Source: CAVQCA01 sp963710815 (GTDB lineage: Bacteria > Pseudomonadota > Gammaproteobacteria > UBA9214). From it: a stretch of 64,000 nucleotides of DNA. Of this stretch, positions 53,655-62,155 are shown piece after piece. The translations under genes and the position numbers were made by a program. A model generated the notes under the pieces. That model searched no databases and had not been told where the DNA came from. It saw only the letters and a list, made by a program, of their open reading frames with translations. Location: the NCBI GenBank assembly GCA_963710815.1, contig CAVQCA010000140.1, positions 1 through 64,000 on the forward strand. Direction: 5' to 3'. Position 1 is the stretch's first letter; each line of letters begins with the position of its first letter.

Positions 53655-53684
53655 CGTCAGAATTTCAACCCGGGAGGCAGGCAG

Positions 53685-54002
53685 ATGACAAACGAGGGCA
53701 AGCTCAGCAAGCTACTGAAAACCGCAAGGGACCAGCAGGAAGTCGAGGACTGGATACTCTCACTGACGCCCCTGGGGGTGGCATTCGTTTTCTTCTTCAT
53801 CTTCCTGTTACCCATGGACATTCCTCGCAAGGATGTTGTCCTTGTTGTCGGCACCGCGGCGGGCTTTACCGGCCTGCAAAGCTACTGGATCTTCCGGGGC
53901 TGGCGTAAAAATCACGCCCTCACCATCCTGCTGGGACTGCTCGGCATCGCCCTCGCGCTCGCGCTGGTATGGCTGTATCTGTCTCTGGGTGTGCAGCCCT
54001 GA
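53685..54002 (+). CDS. Small three-segment membrane protein, likely induced without oxygen
   Basis: I do not recognise this 105-residue protein. The N-terminal 24 residues are charged (NEGKLSKLLKTARDQQEVEDW). Three hydrophobic stretches follow, near 30-45 (GVAFVFFFIFLLP), 52-70 (VVLVVGTAAGFTGLQSYWIF) and 82-101 (ILLGLLGIALALALVWLYL). A strong ribosome site GGGAGG precedes the ATG. The upstream FNR site suggests expression under low oxygen. The next gene is a CbiM-like protein 153 bases on. Confidence 0.78.
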   Translation: MTNEGKLSKLLKTARDQQEVEDWILSLTPLGVAFVFFFIFLLPMDIPRKDVVLVVGTAAGFTGLQSYWIFRGWRKNHALTILLGLLGIALALALVWLYLSLGVQP

Positions 54003-54155
54003 CGGTCCCGCTATCACGCGCTATCGCTGCCGCCGTCATTAAACCTGTGTAATGCATTGTCCTGCCCGGTAGACGTACCGTGGCGGCGGCAGGCCCTTTC
54101 AATGGCCGGGCATTCAGGCTAGGCTGATCCATCCGCGCCCGTCTTTCAATTCGTC

Positions 54156-54821
54156 ATGGACATACCAGCCGGCCTGCTGCCCCAGAACGTTCTGTGGTCC
54201 GCGTGGGTCCTCTACAGCCTCCTGCTGATCAGCGCCCTGCTGACCGCGCCCTGGTCGAAGCTCTCAGACAACGAGGCCTCGCATGTCTATTTCGGGGCGG
54301 TGGCCGTCGCGTGTGTATTGTGGACACTGCGTGCCGGCATCGCGCCAGGGTATAACTATCACCTTCTCGGAGTGACTTCACTGTGCCTGATGTTCGACTG
54401 GCAGTTCGCCCTGCTGGCGGCGAGCCTGGTCCTGCTGGTTACGACCTGGAAGGGTCCGGCCGGCGGGGAGGCGTTTGCCCTGAATGCCCTGATGATGGGC
54501 GCCCTGCCGGTGCTGTCCACCCGTGTCCTGTTGTATGCAAGCCAGCGCCGTTTGACGCATAATTTCTTTGTCTACATCTTCGTGAATGCCTTTTTCGCCG
54601 GAGCGCTGGGTATACTGCTGTGCGGTCTTGCCGCCTCAGCCGTACATGCCCTGGCGGAGGGAGATACCGTGAACCAGACCCGGGAGGACTATCTGCTGTT
54701 CATCCCGCTGCTGATGTTCGGAGAGGCCTTTCTCAACGGCATGGCCATGACACTGCTGGTGGCTTACCGGCCACGGTGGGTATCAACGTTCCACGATCAC
54801 TGGTACCTTGATGGCAAATAG
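54156..54821 (+). CDS. CbiM-like energy-coupling factor permease homologue
   Basis: This 221-residue inner-membrane protein resembles the CbiM/CbiM-like component of ECF transporters for cobalt or nickel. It has about six membrane segments. HLLGVTSLCLMFDWQFALLAASLVLL and ALNALMMGALPVLSTRVLLYAS resemble the family, and FFVYIFVNAFFAGALG and LLMFGEAFLNGMAMTLLVAYRP its end. The N-terminal His-rich start of true metal CbiM (M-H-I) is replaced by MDIPAGLLPQN. No EcfA or EcfT partner is next to it. Proteins of this type without partners are common in Gammaproteobacteria and their substrate is unsure. Its 3' end overlaps the next gene by 11 bases. Confidence 0.78.
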   Translation: MDIPAGLLPQNVLWSAWVLYSLLLISALLTAPWSKLSDNEASHVYFGAVAVACVLWTLRAGIAPGYNYHLLGVTSLCLMFDWQFALLAASLVLLVTTWKGPAGGEAFALNALMMGALPVLSTRVLLYASQRRLTHNFFVYIFVNAFFAGALGILLCGLAASAVHALAEGDTVNQTREDYLLFIPLLMFGEAFLNGMAMTLLVAYRPRWVSTFHDHWYLDGK

Positions 54822-55614
54822 ATTGCACAGGCTTATGAAAAGATTCAATGGTTCCCAACTCTTACTGGTGGCCACCGTCATCGCGCTGGCATTGCTTGGG
54901 GGGAGGTACCTCCTGTCGCTGCGGCATTCAATGCAGCCGGCCATTGCCGGGGCGTGGAATAATATCGAGGCAGGGCGTTACGTAACCGGCCTGCTGCAAC
55001 ATTACGGGGACAACGCGGCCTTCGGTTTCGACCAGGAACCCTACAGCAGCGAACCCCTGCGTCACTACATCTACGATTATTTCCCCCTGAAATACCCCGA
55101 CGGGGAGCGCCACCTGGTGGTCGCCTATACCAAGCCCGAACCTTTCGACTGCCGGTCCTGCGCGCCGAGACTGAGCCTGGTGGAGTTCGTACCGGTGGCT
55201 GACGGCTGGAAAATCGGGGTAAGCAGCATCGGGAAGATCGCGGCGGGAAGCTGGGGCAGTCCGCCGTACAGCGTTGGCACCATGGAACTGGGACCCGGGA
55301 AATTTGGCGTCGTGATCGAAAACAGTGGCGACCAGCGGGGGGCGTGGGAATCCTCCCTCGACATCTATACGGCGTTAGACGGCGACTACCGCAAGGTAGC
55401 CACCATCGTCACCGAACGGCACGGCTATCAGTATAAAGCCCAGGGACTGGCGACCGGCTCCTGGCAGATGGGCACCCTGCCGCAAACCAGTGCAGGCTAT
55501 TACGACATCCTGGTCAAGCGAACCAACAACACTTCCGAAACGCCGGCGTCGGCCGATCCTGCGGACAACCAGCGCTACCGCTTCGACGGGGAACGCTATT
55601 CCCCCGTATCCTGA
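54811..55614 (+). CDS. Uncharacterised membrane-anchored periplasmic protein
   Basis: This 267-residue protein is not recognised. An N-terminal anchor (about 16-33, QLLLVATVIALALLGGRYLL) is followed by a periplasmic part with many beta-like stretches (HYIYDYFPLKYPDGERHLVVAYTK, LSLVEFVPVADGWKI, TMELGPGKFGVVIENSGDQRG). CRSCAPR gives a C-x2-C pair at about 115-118. The ATG at 54811 overlaps the CbiM-like gene by 11 bases, so the two are coupled and probably work together. Its 3' end overlaps argE by 19 bases on the other strand. Confidence 0.75.
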   Translation: MANRLHRLMKRFNGSQLLLVATVIALALLGGRYLLSLRHSMQPAIAGAWNNIEAGRYVTGLLQHYGDNAAFGFDQEPYSSEPLRHYIYDYFPLKYPDGERHLVVAYTKPEPFDCRSCAPRLSLVEFVPVADGWKIGVSSIGKIAAGSWGSPPYSVGTMELGPGKFGVVIENSGDQRGAWESSLDIYTALDGDYRKVATIVTERHGYQYKAQGLATGSWQMGTLPQTSAGYYDILVKRTNNTSETPASADPADNQRYRFDGERYSPVS

Positions 55615-56768
55615 GGCTCGACACAGAACCGGGTGATCAGTCCGCGCAGCAGCGCGGCCATGGGCTCAATGCGATCCAGCGCCAGGTACTCGTCGGGCTG
55701 GTGGGCCTGGTCGATGTCGCCGGGTCCGAGGATGATACTGTCCATGCCGAGGGCATTGAGGTAGGGGCCCTCGGTGCAAAAGGCGACCGCCTCGGCGGGA
55801 TGACCGGTGAGCTTCTCGGCCGCGCGCACGATCGCCGAATCGGCCGGGGTGTAAAGCGGGGGCGTGCCGTCGATGAGCGAGCGGCGCTCCACACGCAGGG
55901 CGCCGTCGGGTAACAGCGCGGCAAGGCGTGCATCGATAGCCTGGCGCAGCGCATCGTGGTCCATGCCTGGCAGCGTCCGCAGGTCGAAATGCAGCTCGCA
56001 ATGCGCACAGATGCGATTGGGATTATCCCCGCCATGGATGGAGCCGGGATTGAGCGTCGGCACCGGCACGGCGAAACGCGGATCAGTGTGATTTGCCTGC
56101 AATTCCCCGCGCCAGGCGAGCAGATCCCCGAGCACCTTGTGCATGCCCTCCAGCGCGCTGGCACCGAGCCGCGGATCGCTGGAATGTCCCGCGTGGCCGA
56201 AGACGTGGAGGGCCTCCATAATGATGCCCTTGTGCATGTGCACCGGACGCAGTCCGGTCGGCTCACCGATCACCGCGTAACGCGCCCGGGGCCGGCCGAG
56301 CGCCACCAGATCCTTGGCGCCGTCCATGGAGCTTTCCTCGTCGGCGGTGGCAAGCATGATCAGCGGGGCCCGCAGTGTTTCGGCCCGGCAGTGACGCGCG
56401 GCTTCGATGGCCAGGGCGAAAAAGGCCTTCATGTCGGAGGTGCCCAGCCCGTACAGCCGGTTGTCGGCCTCGGTCAACCGGAACGGGTCAAAGCGCCAGC
56501 GCCCCTCGTCGTAGGGCACCGTGTCCGTATGGCCGGCCAGCACCAGCCCCCCTGATCCGCGACCGAGGGTGGCGATCAGGTTGGTCTTGCCGGGCTGGCG
56601 GGTGAGCGGCAGGATTTCGACGGCGAACCCCAGGCCCTCCAGCCAGCCGGCCAGCAGGTCGATGACTTCCCGGTTGCTCTGGTCGAACGCGGGGCTGACG
56701 CTGCTGACCGACGGTGCGCCGACCAGTTGTTGCATCATCTCCCGCAGTGGGGGAACGGCGTGTTTCAT
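55596..56768 (-). CDS. argE: Acetylornithine deacetylase
   Basis: ArgE removes the acetyl group of N-acetylornithine in the linear arginine pathway. The 390-residue M20 metallopeptidase-fold enzyme has the metal motif LAGHTDTVPYD, GLGTSDMKAFFALAIEA (Asp metal ligand), ATADEESSMDGAKDLV (catalytic Glu) and IGEPTGLRPVHMHKGIIMEALHVFGHAGHSSDP. The start at 56768 gives MKHAVPPLREMMQQLVGAPSVSS. Succinyl-diaminopimelate desuccinylase is similar but the wording favours ArgE. Confidence 0.93.
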   Translation of the reverse strand: MKHAVPPLREMMQQLVGAPSVSSVSPAFDQSNREVIDLLAGWLEGLGFAVEILPLTRQPGKTNLIATLGRGSGGLVLAGHTDTVPYDEGRWRFDPFRLTEADNRLYGLGTSDMKAFFALAIEAARHCRAETLRAPLIMLATADEESSMDGAKDLVALGRPRARYAVIGEPTGLRPVHMHKGIIMEALHVFGHAGHSSDPRLGASALEGMHKVLGDLLAWRGELQANHTDPRFAVPVPTLNPGSIHGGDNPNRICAHCELHFDLRTLPGMDHDALRQAIDARLAALLPDGALRVERRSLIDGTPPLYTPADSAIVRAAEKLTGHPAEAVAFCTEGPYLNALGMDSIILGPGDIDQAHQPDEYLALDRIEPMAALLRGLITRFCVEPQDTGE

Positions 56769-56979
56769 ACCATCATTGTGAGCCGTTTCCGGCGCGCCCG
56801 ACAAGTGTAATTATTACGCTGTCGGCGGGCGACGACGGGATTCATGGACACGGGGGTTGCGGGCTGTACGGCCTCGCGCTGGCGGCATATCATCGCGGCT
56901 TCGGCGTGGAACGCCATGTCAGCGGGAAAGGGGCAATGTTGTTCGATTCGGTGCACCGCGCAAGGCGGAGAAAACAGGA

Positions 56980-58453
56980 ATGACCCAGCAGCTGATCGTG
57001 TCGGAAAACAGGAAAGACCTCGATTTCATGGAGATCGGCTGCCCCGTGGTGCACATGGACGACTATCTCACCGGGCAGGAGTACTTCAAGCTGAAGGGCG
57101 TGCAGGTGATCAATCTGTGCCGCAGCTATCGCTATCTCAGCGTGGGCTACTACACCTCACTGCTGGCCGAGGCGCGCCATCACCGCATCATTCCGACCGT
57201 CAAGACCATGATGGATCTCAGCAGCAAGGCGATGTACAGCCTCGAGGTCGATCAATCTCGATGAGGTGGTGCAGAAGAGCCTGCGCAAGCATCGCAAGGA
57301 CAGTATCGAGTCCTTGTTCGAAATGGATGTGTTTTTCGGGCGCTGCCGCTACCCGGGCCTGACGGATCTCGCCAGCCAGATCTTCGAGACCTTCCCCTGC
57401 CCGCTGCTGCGCGTCATGTTCCGGCGCCAGGAGAACTGGCATATGGAATCCATCAAGCCGCTCTCTGTCAACAAGCTGGACAGCTACAACCAGAAGTTCT
57501 TTATCGAGGCGTTGTCGTCCTACCTGCAACGCCGCTGGCGACTGCCGCGCACCCGCAGCCTGGCGCGCTACGATCTCGCCATCCTGCACAACCCGGACGA
57601 TGCCCTCCCGCCCTCCGACGAAAAGGCGCTCAACGCGTTCATCAAGGCCGGCAAGACCCTGGACGTCGACGTCGAACTGATCGACCGCAGCGATTACTCG
57701 CGGCTGGCGGAATACGATGCGCTGTTCATCCGCGAAACCACCCGCATCAACCACTACACCTATCGCTTCGCCAAGAAGGCCGAGAGCGAGGGCATGGTGG
57801 TGATCGACGATCCCCAGTCCATCCTGCGCTGCACCAACAAGGTCTACCTCGCCGAACTGCTGCGCGCGCATCGCGTGCCCACTCCCAGGACCGTCATCCT
57901 CGGCAAGCGCGACCTGAAGGCCGCGGAGAAGGCCATCGGCTACCCGATGGTGCTCAAGGTGCCGGACGGATCGTTCTCGCAGGGCGTGTACAAGGCGGAG
58001 AATCCCGAACAGATGCAGGAGTACACGGAGCTGCTGTTCAAAACCTCGGAACTGATCCTGGCCCAGGAGTTCCTGTACACCGAGTTCGACTGGCGCATCG
58101 GCATCCTCAATCGCGAACCGCTCTACGCCTCGCAGTATTTCATGTCACGCAAGCACTGGCAGATCGTGCACTACGGCGACGAAGGCAAGGTCGAAATGGG
58201 CGGCTGGAAAACCTGGGCGGTGGAGGACGTCCCCGGGGACGTCGTCACCATGGCGCTGAAAGCGGCAGACCCGATCGGCTACGGCTTCTATGGCGTCGAC
58301 CTCAAGCAGACGCCGAATGGCATCTACGTCATCGAGGTCAACGATAACCCCAGCATCGAGTCCCGGGTCGAGGACAAGGTCCTCAAGGACGAACTTTACC
58401 TGCGGATTATGAAGGAATTCGTGCGTCGTATCGACAAGCGCCGCATGGCGTGA
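56980..58453 (+). pseudogene. RimK-like ATP-grasp protein with one frame break
   Basis: From the ATG at 56980 the first 90 residues (MTQQLIVSENRKDLDFMEIG, MDDYLTGQEYFKLKGVQVIN, YYTSLLAEARHHRIIPTVKT) match the N-terminal part of a RimK-related family. At about 57250 the frame changes, and INLDEVVQKSLRKHRKDSIESLFEMDVFF continues it for 390 residues. The ATP-grasp part has YPMVLKVPDGSFSQGVYKAE, LAQEFLYTEFDWRIGIL and GFYGVDLKQTPNGIYVIEVNDNPSIESRVED, with the metal Asp, Glu and Asn in place. Such enzymes ligate amino acids to proteins or peptides; the target of this branch is unknown. With one base fewer (or two more) at the break the gene would be whole at about 490 codons. Confidence 0.85.
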
Positions 58454-58540
58454 GCGTTACCCGCAGCGGCGACAAGCGCTTGCCGCGCGGAGTTCAGTCG
58501 TTTGGCGAGCCGGACCTGCGCCGCACCGATGCCGCGCGGG

Positions 58541-60205
58541 TCACTGGCGGCGTAGACCCGCACGGTCCTTCCTGTCCCAGTAAATCGCCTGCATGTTCCC
58601 GTAGGGGGCATCGAGCGCCTTCAGCCGGTGACCGCGCGCCGTGAGCCCCTCGATCATGGCGCGGTCGAAGGCGCCCGGCTCGTACTGCACCGCATCCGGC
58701 AGGTACTGGTGATGAAAGCGCGGCCGGCTGACCCACGACGCCGGCTGGTGATCGCCCGAGGCCATATCCAGCACCGCGAGCATTACCATGGTGATGATGC
58801 GGCTGCCGCCCGGCGTCCCGAGGATCGCCACCCCGTCATGATCCTCGACAAAGGTCGGCGTCATACTCGACAACGGACGCTTGCCCGGCGCCACGGCATT
58901 GGCCTGCCCGCCCACCAGGCCATAGGCATTCGGCGCACCCGGCTTGGCGGAGAAATCATCCATTTCATCGTTCAGCAGGACCCCCGTGCCGGGCGGTGTC
59001 AGGCAGGCGCCGAAGGGGTAGTTGATGCTGAGCGTGGCGGCCACGCGGTTGCCCTCGCGGTCCAGCACGGAAAAGTGCGTGGTGTGCAGCCCTTGCACCA
59101 CGGGGGCAGCGGCGCCGAACGCGGCACTCGGTGTGGCGCGATCCAGCCGGAGGGTCTTCCGCAGATCCGCGGCATGCGCCGCCCCGGTGAGCTTCGCGAC
59201 CGGCACGGTCACAAAATCCGGGTCGCCGAGGTACAGGGCGCGGTCATGGTAGGCGCGGCGCATCGCCTCAATGATCACGTGCGTGCGCGTGACCTCGTCG
59301 TAGCTCTCCAGCGGCATGCCGGAGAGGATGTTCAGCATGGTCAGCAACGCCACCCCCCCCGAGGAAGGCGGCCCGACGGAAGTGATACGCAACCCCCGGT
59401 AGTGTCCGGTGACCGGCGGGCGCTCGATCACCTCGTATCGGGCCAGGTCCTCCAGTGTCCAGAGGCCGCCGCGGCGACGCACGCCATCGACCAGTTGCCG
59501 CGCCACACGTCCACCGTAAAAACCGGCATCGCCCTCCCGGGCGATGTCGTCCAGCGTATCCGCCAGATCCGCCTGCCTGAGGCGGTACCCGGCCTCCGGC
59601 ACAGCATCGTCCTGCAGAAAGATGCGCGCCGTCTCCTCGTCCTCCTGCAGCGACGCCAGCCGGAACCCGGCCTTACTCCGGTAGCGCGCATCCACCACGA
59701 AGCCCTCACGGGCGAGGCGTATCGCCGGCGCCAGTGTTCGGCTGAGCGGCAGGCGTCCGTAATGCGCGGCGATATGCACCAGGGCGGCCGTTTCACCAGG
59801 GATGCCGGCGGCCAGGGCGCCGGTGAGCGAGCGCTCCGGCACCGTATTTCCGTCGGCATCGAGAAACATGTCGCGGGTGGCGGCAAGCGGCGCCCGTTCG
59901 CGCCCGTCCACCACGGTCTCGAAGCCGTCACGGCCGCGGTGCAACAGCCAGAATCCACCACCGCCGAGACCCGAACTGTAGGGTTCCACCACGGCCAGCG
60001 CGGCACTGACCGCCACCGCTGCATCGAAGGCATTGCCGCCCGCGGCGAGGATCTCCATGCCGGCCTGCGTGGCGAGGGGATGGGCACTGGCAATGGCGAC
60101 GGCCGGCGGTTCCTGCCGGCAGCCGGCGAGCGCGACTGCCAGGCAGAGGAAAAACAGGAAGACTCCCGAACGGAGCCTCCGGAGGCAATCAAGGCTGACC
60201 GACAT
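58541..60205 (-). CDS. ggt: Gamma-glutamyltranspeptidase, predicted lipoprotein
   Basis: Ggt splits or transfers the gamma-glutamyl group of glutathione outside the cytosol. It is made as a precursor cut before a Thr nucleophile. The 554-residue protein has a lipoprotein-type signal (FFLCLAVALAGCRQEPP, lipobox LAGC). The large subunit has ASAHPLATQAGMEILAAGGNAFDAAVAVSAALAVVEPYSSGLGGG. The cleavage site is LHTTHFSVLDREGNRVAATLSINYPFGA with the nucleophile in TTHFSV, followed by LNDEMDDFS and SSMTPTFVEDHDG. The start at 60205 (MSVSLDCLRRL) is chosen over an upstream GTG. The gene follows the ferredoxin gene by 2 bases on the same strand. Confidence 0.93.
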   Translation of the reverse strand: MSVSLDCLRRLRSGVFLFFLCLAVALAGCRQEPPAVAIASAHPLATQAGMEILAAGGNAFDAAVAVSAALAVVEPYSSGLGGGGFWLLHRGRDGFETVVDGRERAPLAATRDMFLDADGNTVPERSLTGALAAGIPGETAALVHIAAHYGRLPLSRTLAPAIRLAREGFVVDARYRSKAGFRLASLQEDEETARIFLQDDAVPEAGYRLRQADLADTLDDIAREGDAGFYGGRVARQLVDGVRRRGGLWTLEDLARYEVIERPPVTGHYRGLRITSVGPPSSGGVALLTMLNILSGMPLESYDEVTRTHVIIEAMRRAYHDRALYLGDPDFVTVPVAKLTGAAHAADLRKTLRLDRATPSAAFGAAAPVVQGLHTTHFSVLDREGNRVAATLSINYPFGACLTPPGTGVLLNDEMDDFSAKPGAPNAYGLVGGQANAVAPGKRPLSSMTPTFVEDHDGVAILGTPGGSRIITMVMLAVLDMASGDHQPASWVSRPRFHHQYLPDAVQYEPGAFDRAMIEGLTARGHRLKALDAPYGNMQAIYWDRKDRAGLRRQ

Positions 60206-60207
60206 AA

Positions 60208-60462
60208 TCACGGCCGGTTAGTGGTCAGTTGCTCGTACTTGGCTTGCAGCTGCTCCGGGGTTTCCGCCACCTCGGGATTGACCAGGATGCACTCCACCGG
60301 ACACACCTCCACACACTGCGAGGTCTCGAAATGACCCACGCATTCCGTGCATAGCGCCGGGTTGATCTCGTAGATCTCATCACCCTGAAAGATGGCTTCA
60401 TTCGGGCACTCCGGCTCGCACACATCGCAGTTGATGCATTCATCGGTGATCATTAATGCCAT
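60208..60462 (-). CDS. YfhL-type 2[4Fe-4S] ferredoxin
   Basis: This 84-residue ferredoxin carries two cluster motifs, CINCDVCEPECP (residues about 9-20) and CTECVGHFETSQCVEVCP (about 38-55), with a short insertion in the second motif typical of the YfhL/Alvin-type proteins, and a C-terminal helix (PEQLQAKYEQL). It carries electrons at low potential; its partner is unknown. The ATG at 60462 discards 41 open codons upstream. In many Gammaproteobacteria the gene follows coaD, as here, though 267 bases with repeats lie between them. Confidence 0.93.
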   Translation of the reverse strand: MALMITDECINCDVCEPECPNEAIFQGDEIYEINPALCTECVGHFETSQCVEVCPVECILVNPEVAETPEQLQAKYEQLTTNRP

Positions 60463-60525
60463 GTTCGCATCCTTCCGTAATTCCGCGGTAAGTTTCCACA
60501 CGGTGAATTGATGATAAACATCATT

Positions 60526-60557
60526 TTCACCGCAAAGACGCAAAGTACGCAAAGAAA
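60526..60557. repeat. CGCAAAG-type repeat arm, left
   Basis: TTCACCGCAAAGACGCAAAG followed by TACGCAAAGAAA, three units of CGCAAAG. The inverted partner lies at 60670-60701, 113 bases away. Confidence 0.8.
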
Positions 60558-60574
60558 TTCCTTGATGAATATCT

Positions 60575-60609
60575 GAACTTATCATCCTTGCGAAAGCGGG
60601 GATCCAGTG
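60575..60609. repeat. Possible short dispersed repeat (GCGAAAGCGGGGATCC type)
   Basis: TCATCCTTGCGAAAGCGGGG followed by ATCCAGT resembles the widespread small repeat with the core CCGCGAAAGCGGGAATCCAG. Only one copy is seen in this window, so it is offered on likeness to that known pattern. Confidence 0.4.
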
Positions 60610-60669
60610 TCTCGCTGAACCTGCACAGACCAGAAGTTGATCAGACAGTTCTTAATACAAACAATTAAG

Positions 60670-60701
60670 CAGCTTTGCGTGCTTTGCGCCTTTGCTGTGA
60701 A
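60670..60701. repeat. CGCAAAG-type repeat arm, right
   Basis: AGCTTTGCGTGCTTTGCGCC followed by TTTGCTGTGAA is the imperfect reverse complement of 60526-60557 (about 26 of 30 positions). Together the arms could pair around the 113 bases between them. Confidence 0.8.
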
Positions 60702-60729
60702 TCAGTTGCTATCAGGAAAGACACTAAAT

Positions 60730-61206
60730 CTAGTTGATCCCGCGCTGCAACGCAGCCACAACTTTCCTGTGGACAAAGGCCGTGACATCCCCTCCCAGCG
60801 CGGCGATCTCGCGCACCAGGCTCGAGGAGATAAAGGCATACTGCTCGGCCGGGGTCAGGAACACGGTTTCGATCTCCGGCGCGAGACGGCGGTTCATGCT
60901 GGCGAGCTGAAACTCGTATTCGAAATCGGACACGGCGCGCAGGCCGCGCAGGATCACCCGCGCCTTGCTCTGGTGCATGAAATCCACCAGCAGGTTGTCG
61001 AAACTGCATATCTCGACGTTGGGGATATGCGCGAGGACCTCACGTGCCAGGGACACGCGGGTTTCGACGGGAAAGGCCCCGCGCTTGCCGGGATTGACGG
61101 CAACCGCCATGATCACTTTCGGGAACAGGCGGGCGGCGCGCTCAACCAGGTCGGCATGGCCATTGGTTATGGGATCGAAGGTCCCGGGGTAGACGACGAT
61201 ATCCAT
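60730..61206 (-). CDS. coaD: Phosphopantetheine adenylyltransferase
   Basis: CoaD transfers AMP from ATP to phosphopantetheine, the step after CoaBC in coenzyme A synthesis. The 158-residue enzyme starts MDIVVYPGTFDPITNGHADLV with the T/HxGH nucleotidyltransferase motif. It also has ILRGLRAVSDFEYEFQLASMNR and AFISSSLVREIAALGGDV. The ATG at 61206 is the family start; the frame stays open further upstream through the broken rsmD region. It follows rsmD on the same strand. Confidence 0.96.
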   Translation of the reverse strand: MDIVVYPGTFDPITNGHADLVERAARLFPKVIMAVAVNPGKRGAFPVETRVSLAREVLAHIPNVEICSFDNLLVDFMHQSKARVILRGLRAVSDFEYEFQLASMNRRLAPEIETVFLTPAEQYAFISSSLVREIAALGGDVTAFVHRKVVAALQRGIN

Positions 61207-61243
61207 GTGCGGATTATCGCCCATGCGATGTTTCCCGTATAGT

Positions 61244-61811
61244 TCACGCCAATCGCCTGGCCAGGTGATAGCCCACCCGCCCCGCCTCCCTGCTGCGATG
61301 GAGTTGCCAGTTTTCGGGCAGCGGCGGATCCATTCCCCGTTCCGCCTCGAGATAAACCCATGCGCCGGGCGCCAGCCACCCCCGCGCCTCGAGCAGGTGC
61401 ACGCATGACGGAAGCAGGCCCTGGCGATAGGGGGGATCGAGAAAGACAATATCGAAGGATTCGCCCGCGACCCTGCAGAAAGCGCATGCTCTCCGCCTGT
61501 ACGATGCGCGCCTGCGACGCATCCAGGGTGCGGGCCTGCGCCTGCAGGGTACGCACGACCAGCGGATCGTCATCGACCAGCACCACCGCGGCGGCCCCGC
61601 GCGAGGCCGCCTCCAGACCGAGCGCCCCGCTGCCCGCGAACAGGTCGAGACAGCGAGCCCCGTCAACATTCGATCCGAGCCAGTTGAACAGCGTTTCCCG
61701 TACACGATCGGGCGTCGGACGCAAGCCCGCGGCCGGCGCGAAAGCCACTCTGCGGCCGCGCCAGATTCCACCGATGATGCGTAACTGGTTACTCTGCTGA
61801 TTCGCCCTCAT
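61244..61811 (-). pseudogene. rsmD: 16S rRNA (guanine966-N2)-methyltransferase with one frame break
   Basis: RsmD methylates G966 of 16S rRNA. From the ATG at 61811 the protein runs MRANQQSNQLRIIGGIWRGR, PTPDRVRETLFNWLGSNVDG, CLDLFAGSGALGLEAASRGA (SAM site) to IVQAESMRFLQ. Near 61478 the frame shifts by one base, and GESFDIVFLDPPYRQGLLPS carries the catalytic DPPY motif on to the natural end EAGRVGYHLARRLA. The total of about 189 codons is the normal length. The break sits at CTGCAGGGTCGCGGGCG on the coding strand. All family parts remain, so a sequencing indel is likely. Confidence 0.9.
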
Positions 61812-62155
61812 TGCGCCGGGATCATGCGCATTCCCGTCCCTCAGGTCAAACGCAAACATCGGCCTGTCCCCGTGACTCTGCAGAGCTGGACGCCTGAGGT
61901 AATCAGGGCGTTTATCCTGTCAGCCGCGAGGAAACCCTTTGTCTGGAACGGTCGGGGAAAAACCCCTGGAGGTCGGGCTAGTAAAGCGGGCAGGAGGAGC
62001 CAGGCGGGACATGCCGATGACCATCCCTTGAGGCGTGCCGTTCGCATCCTTGCAAATGACGCTCCCGCCCGACCCCTCCTGCCCTGTTCGCCACGCCGGG
62101 AGGGCTACCCGGAAGCCCGAAGATCACATTCCCTGACTCCGCGGCAAGCCTGGAG
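61812..62155. other. Intergenic region between rsmD and the lamin-tail gene
   Basis: I see no gene, RNA or terminator in these 344 bases. Short frames on both strands have no family likeness. It should hold the rsmD promoter for the minus strand. Confidence 0.5.

Larger units (their letters stand above)
53201..53684. other. Intergenic region with a repeat and an FNR site
   Basis: These 484 bases lie between mutM and a small membrane protein gene. They hold a palindromic repeat (53304-53394), a region without clear signals (about 53400-53600), and an FNR-type promoter (53606-53654). Short frames on either strand in the middle have no family likeness. Confidence 0.6.

Noticed and set aside
58628..60334. 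568-codon open frame on the plus strand
   Set aside because: It is antisense to ggt, which has all family motifs including the Thr cleavage site.
60637..61242. 201-codon frame on the plus strand
   Set aside because: It is antisense to coaD and begins inside a repeat; no protein likeness.
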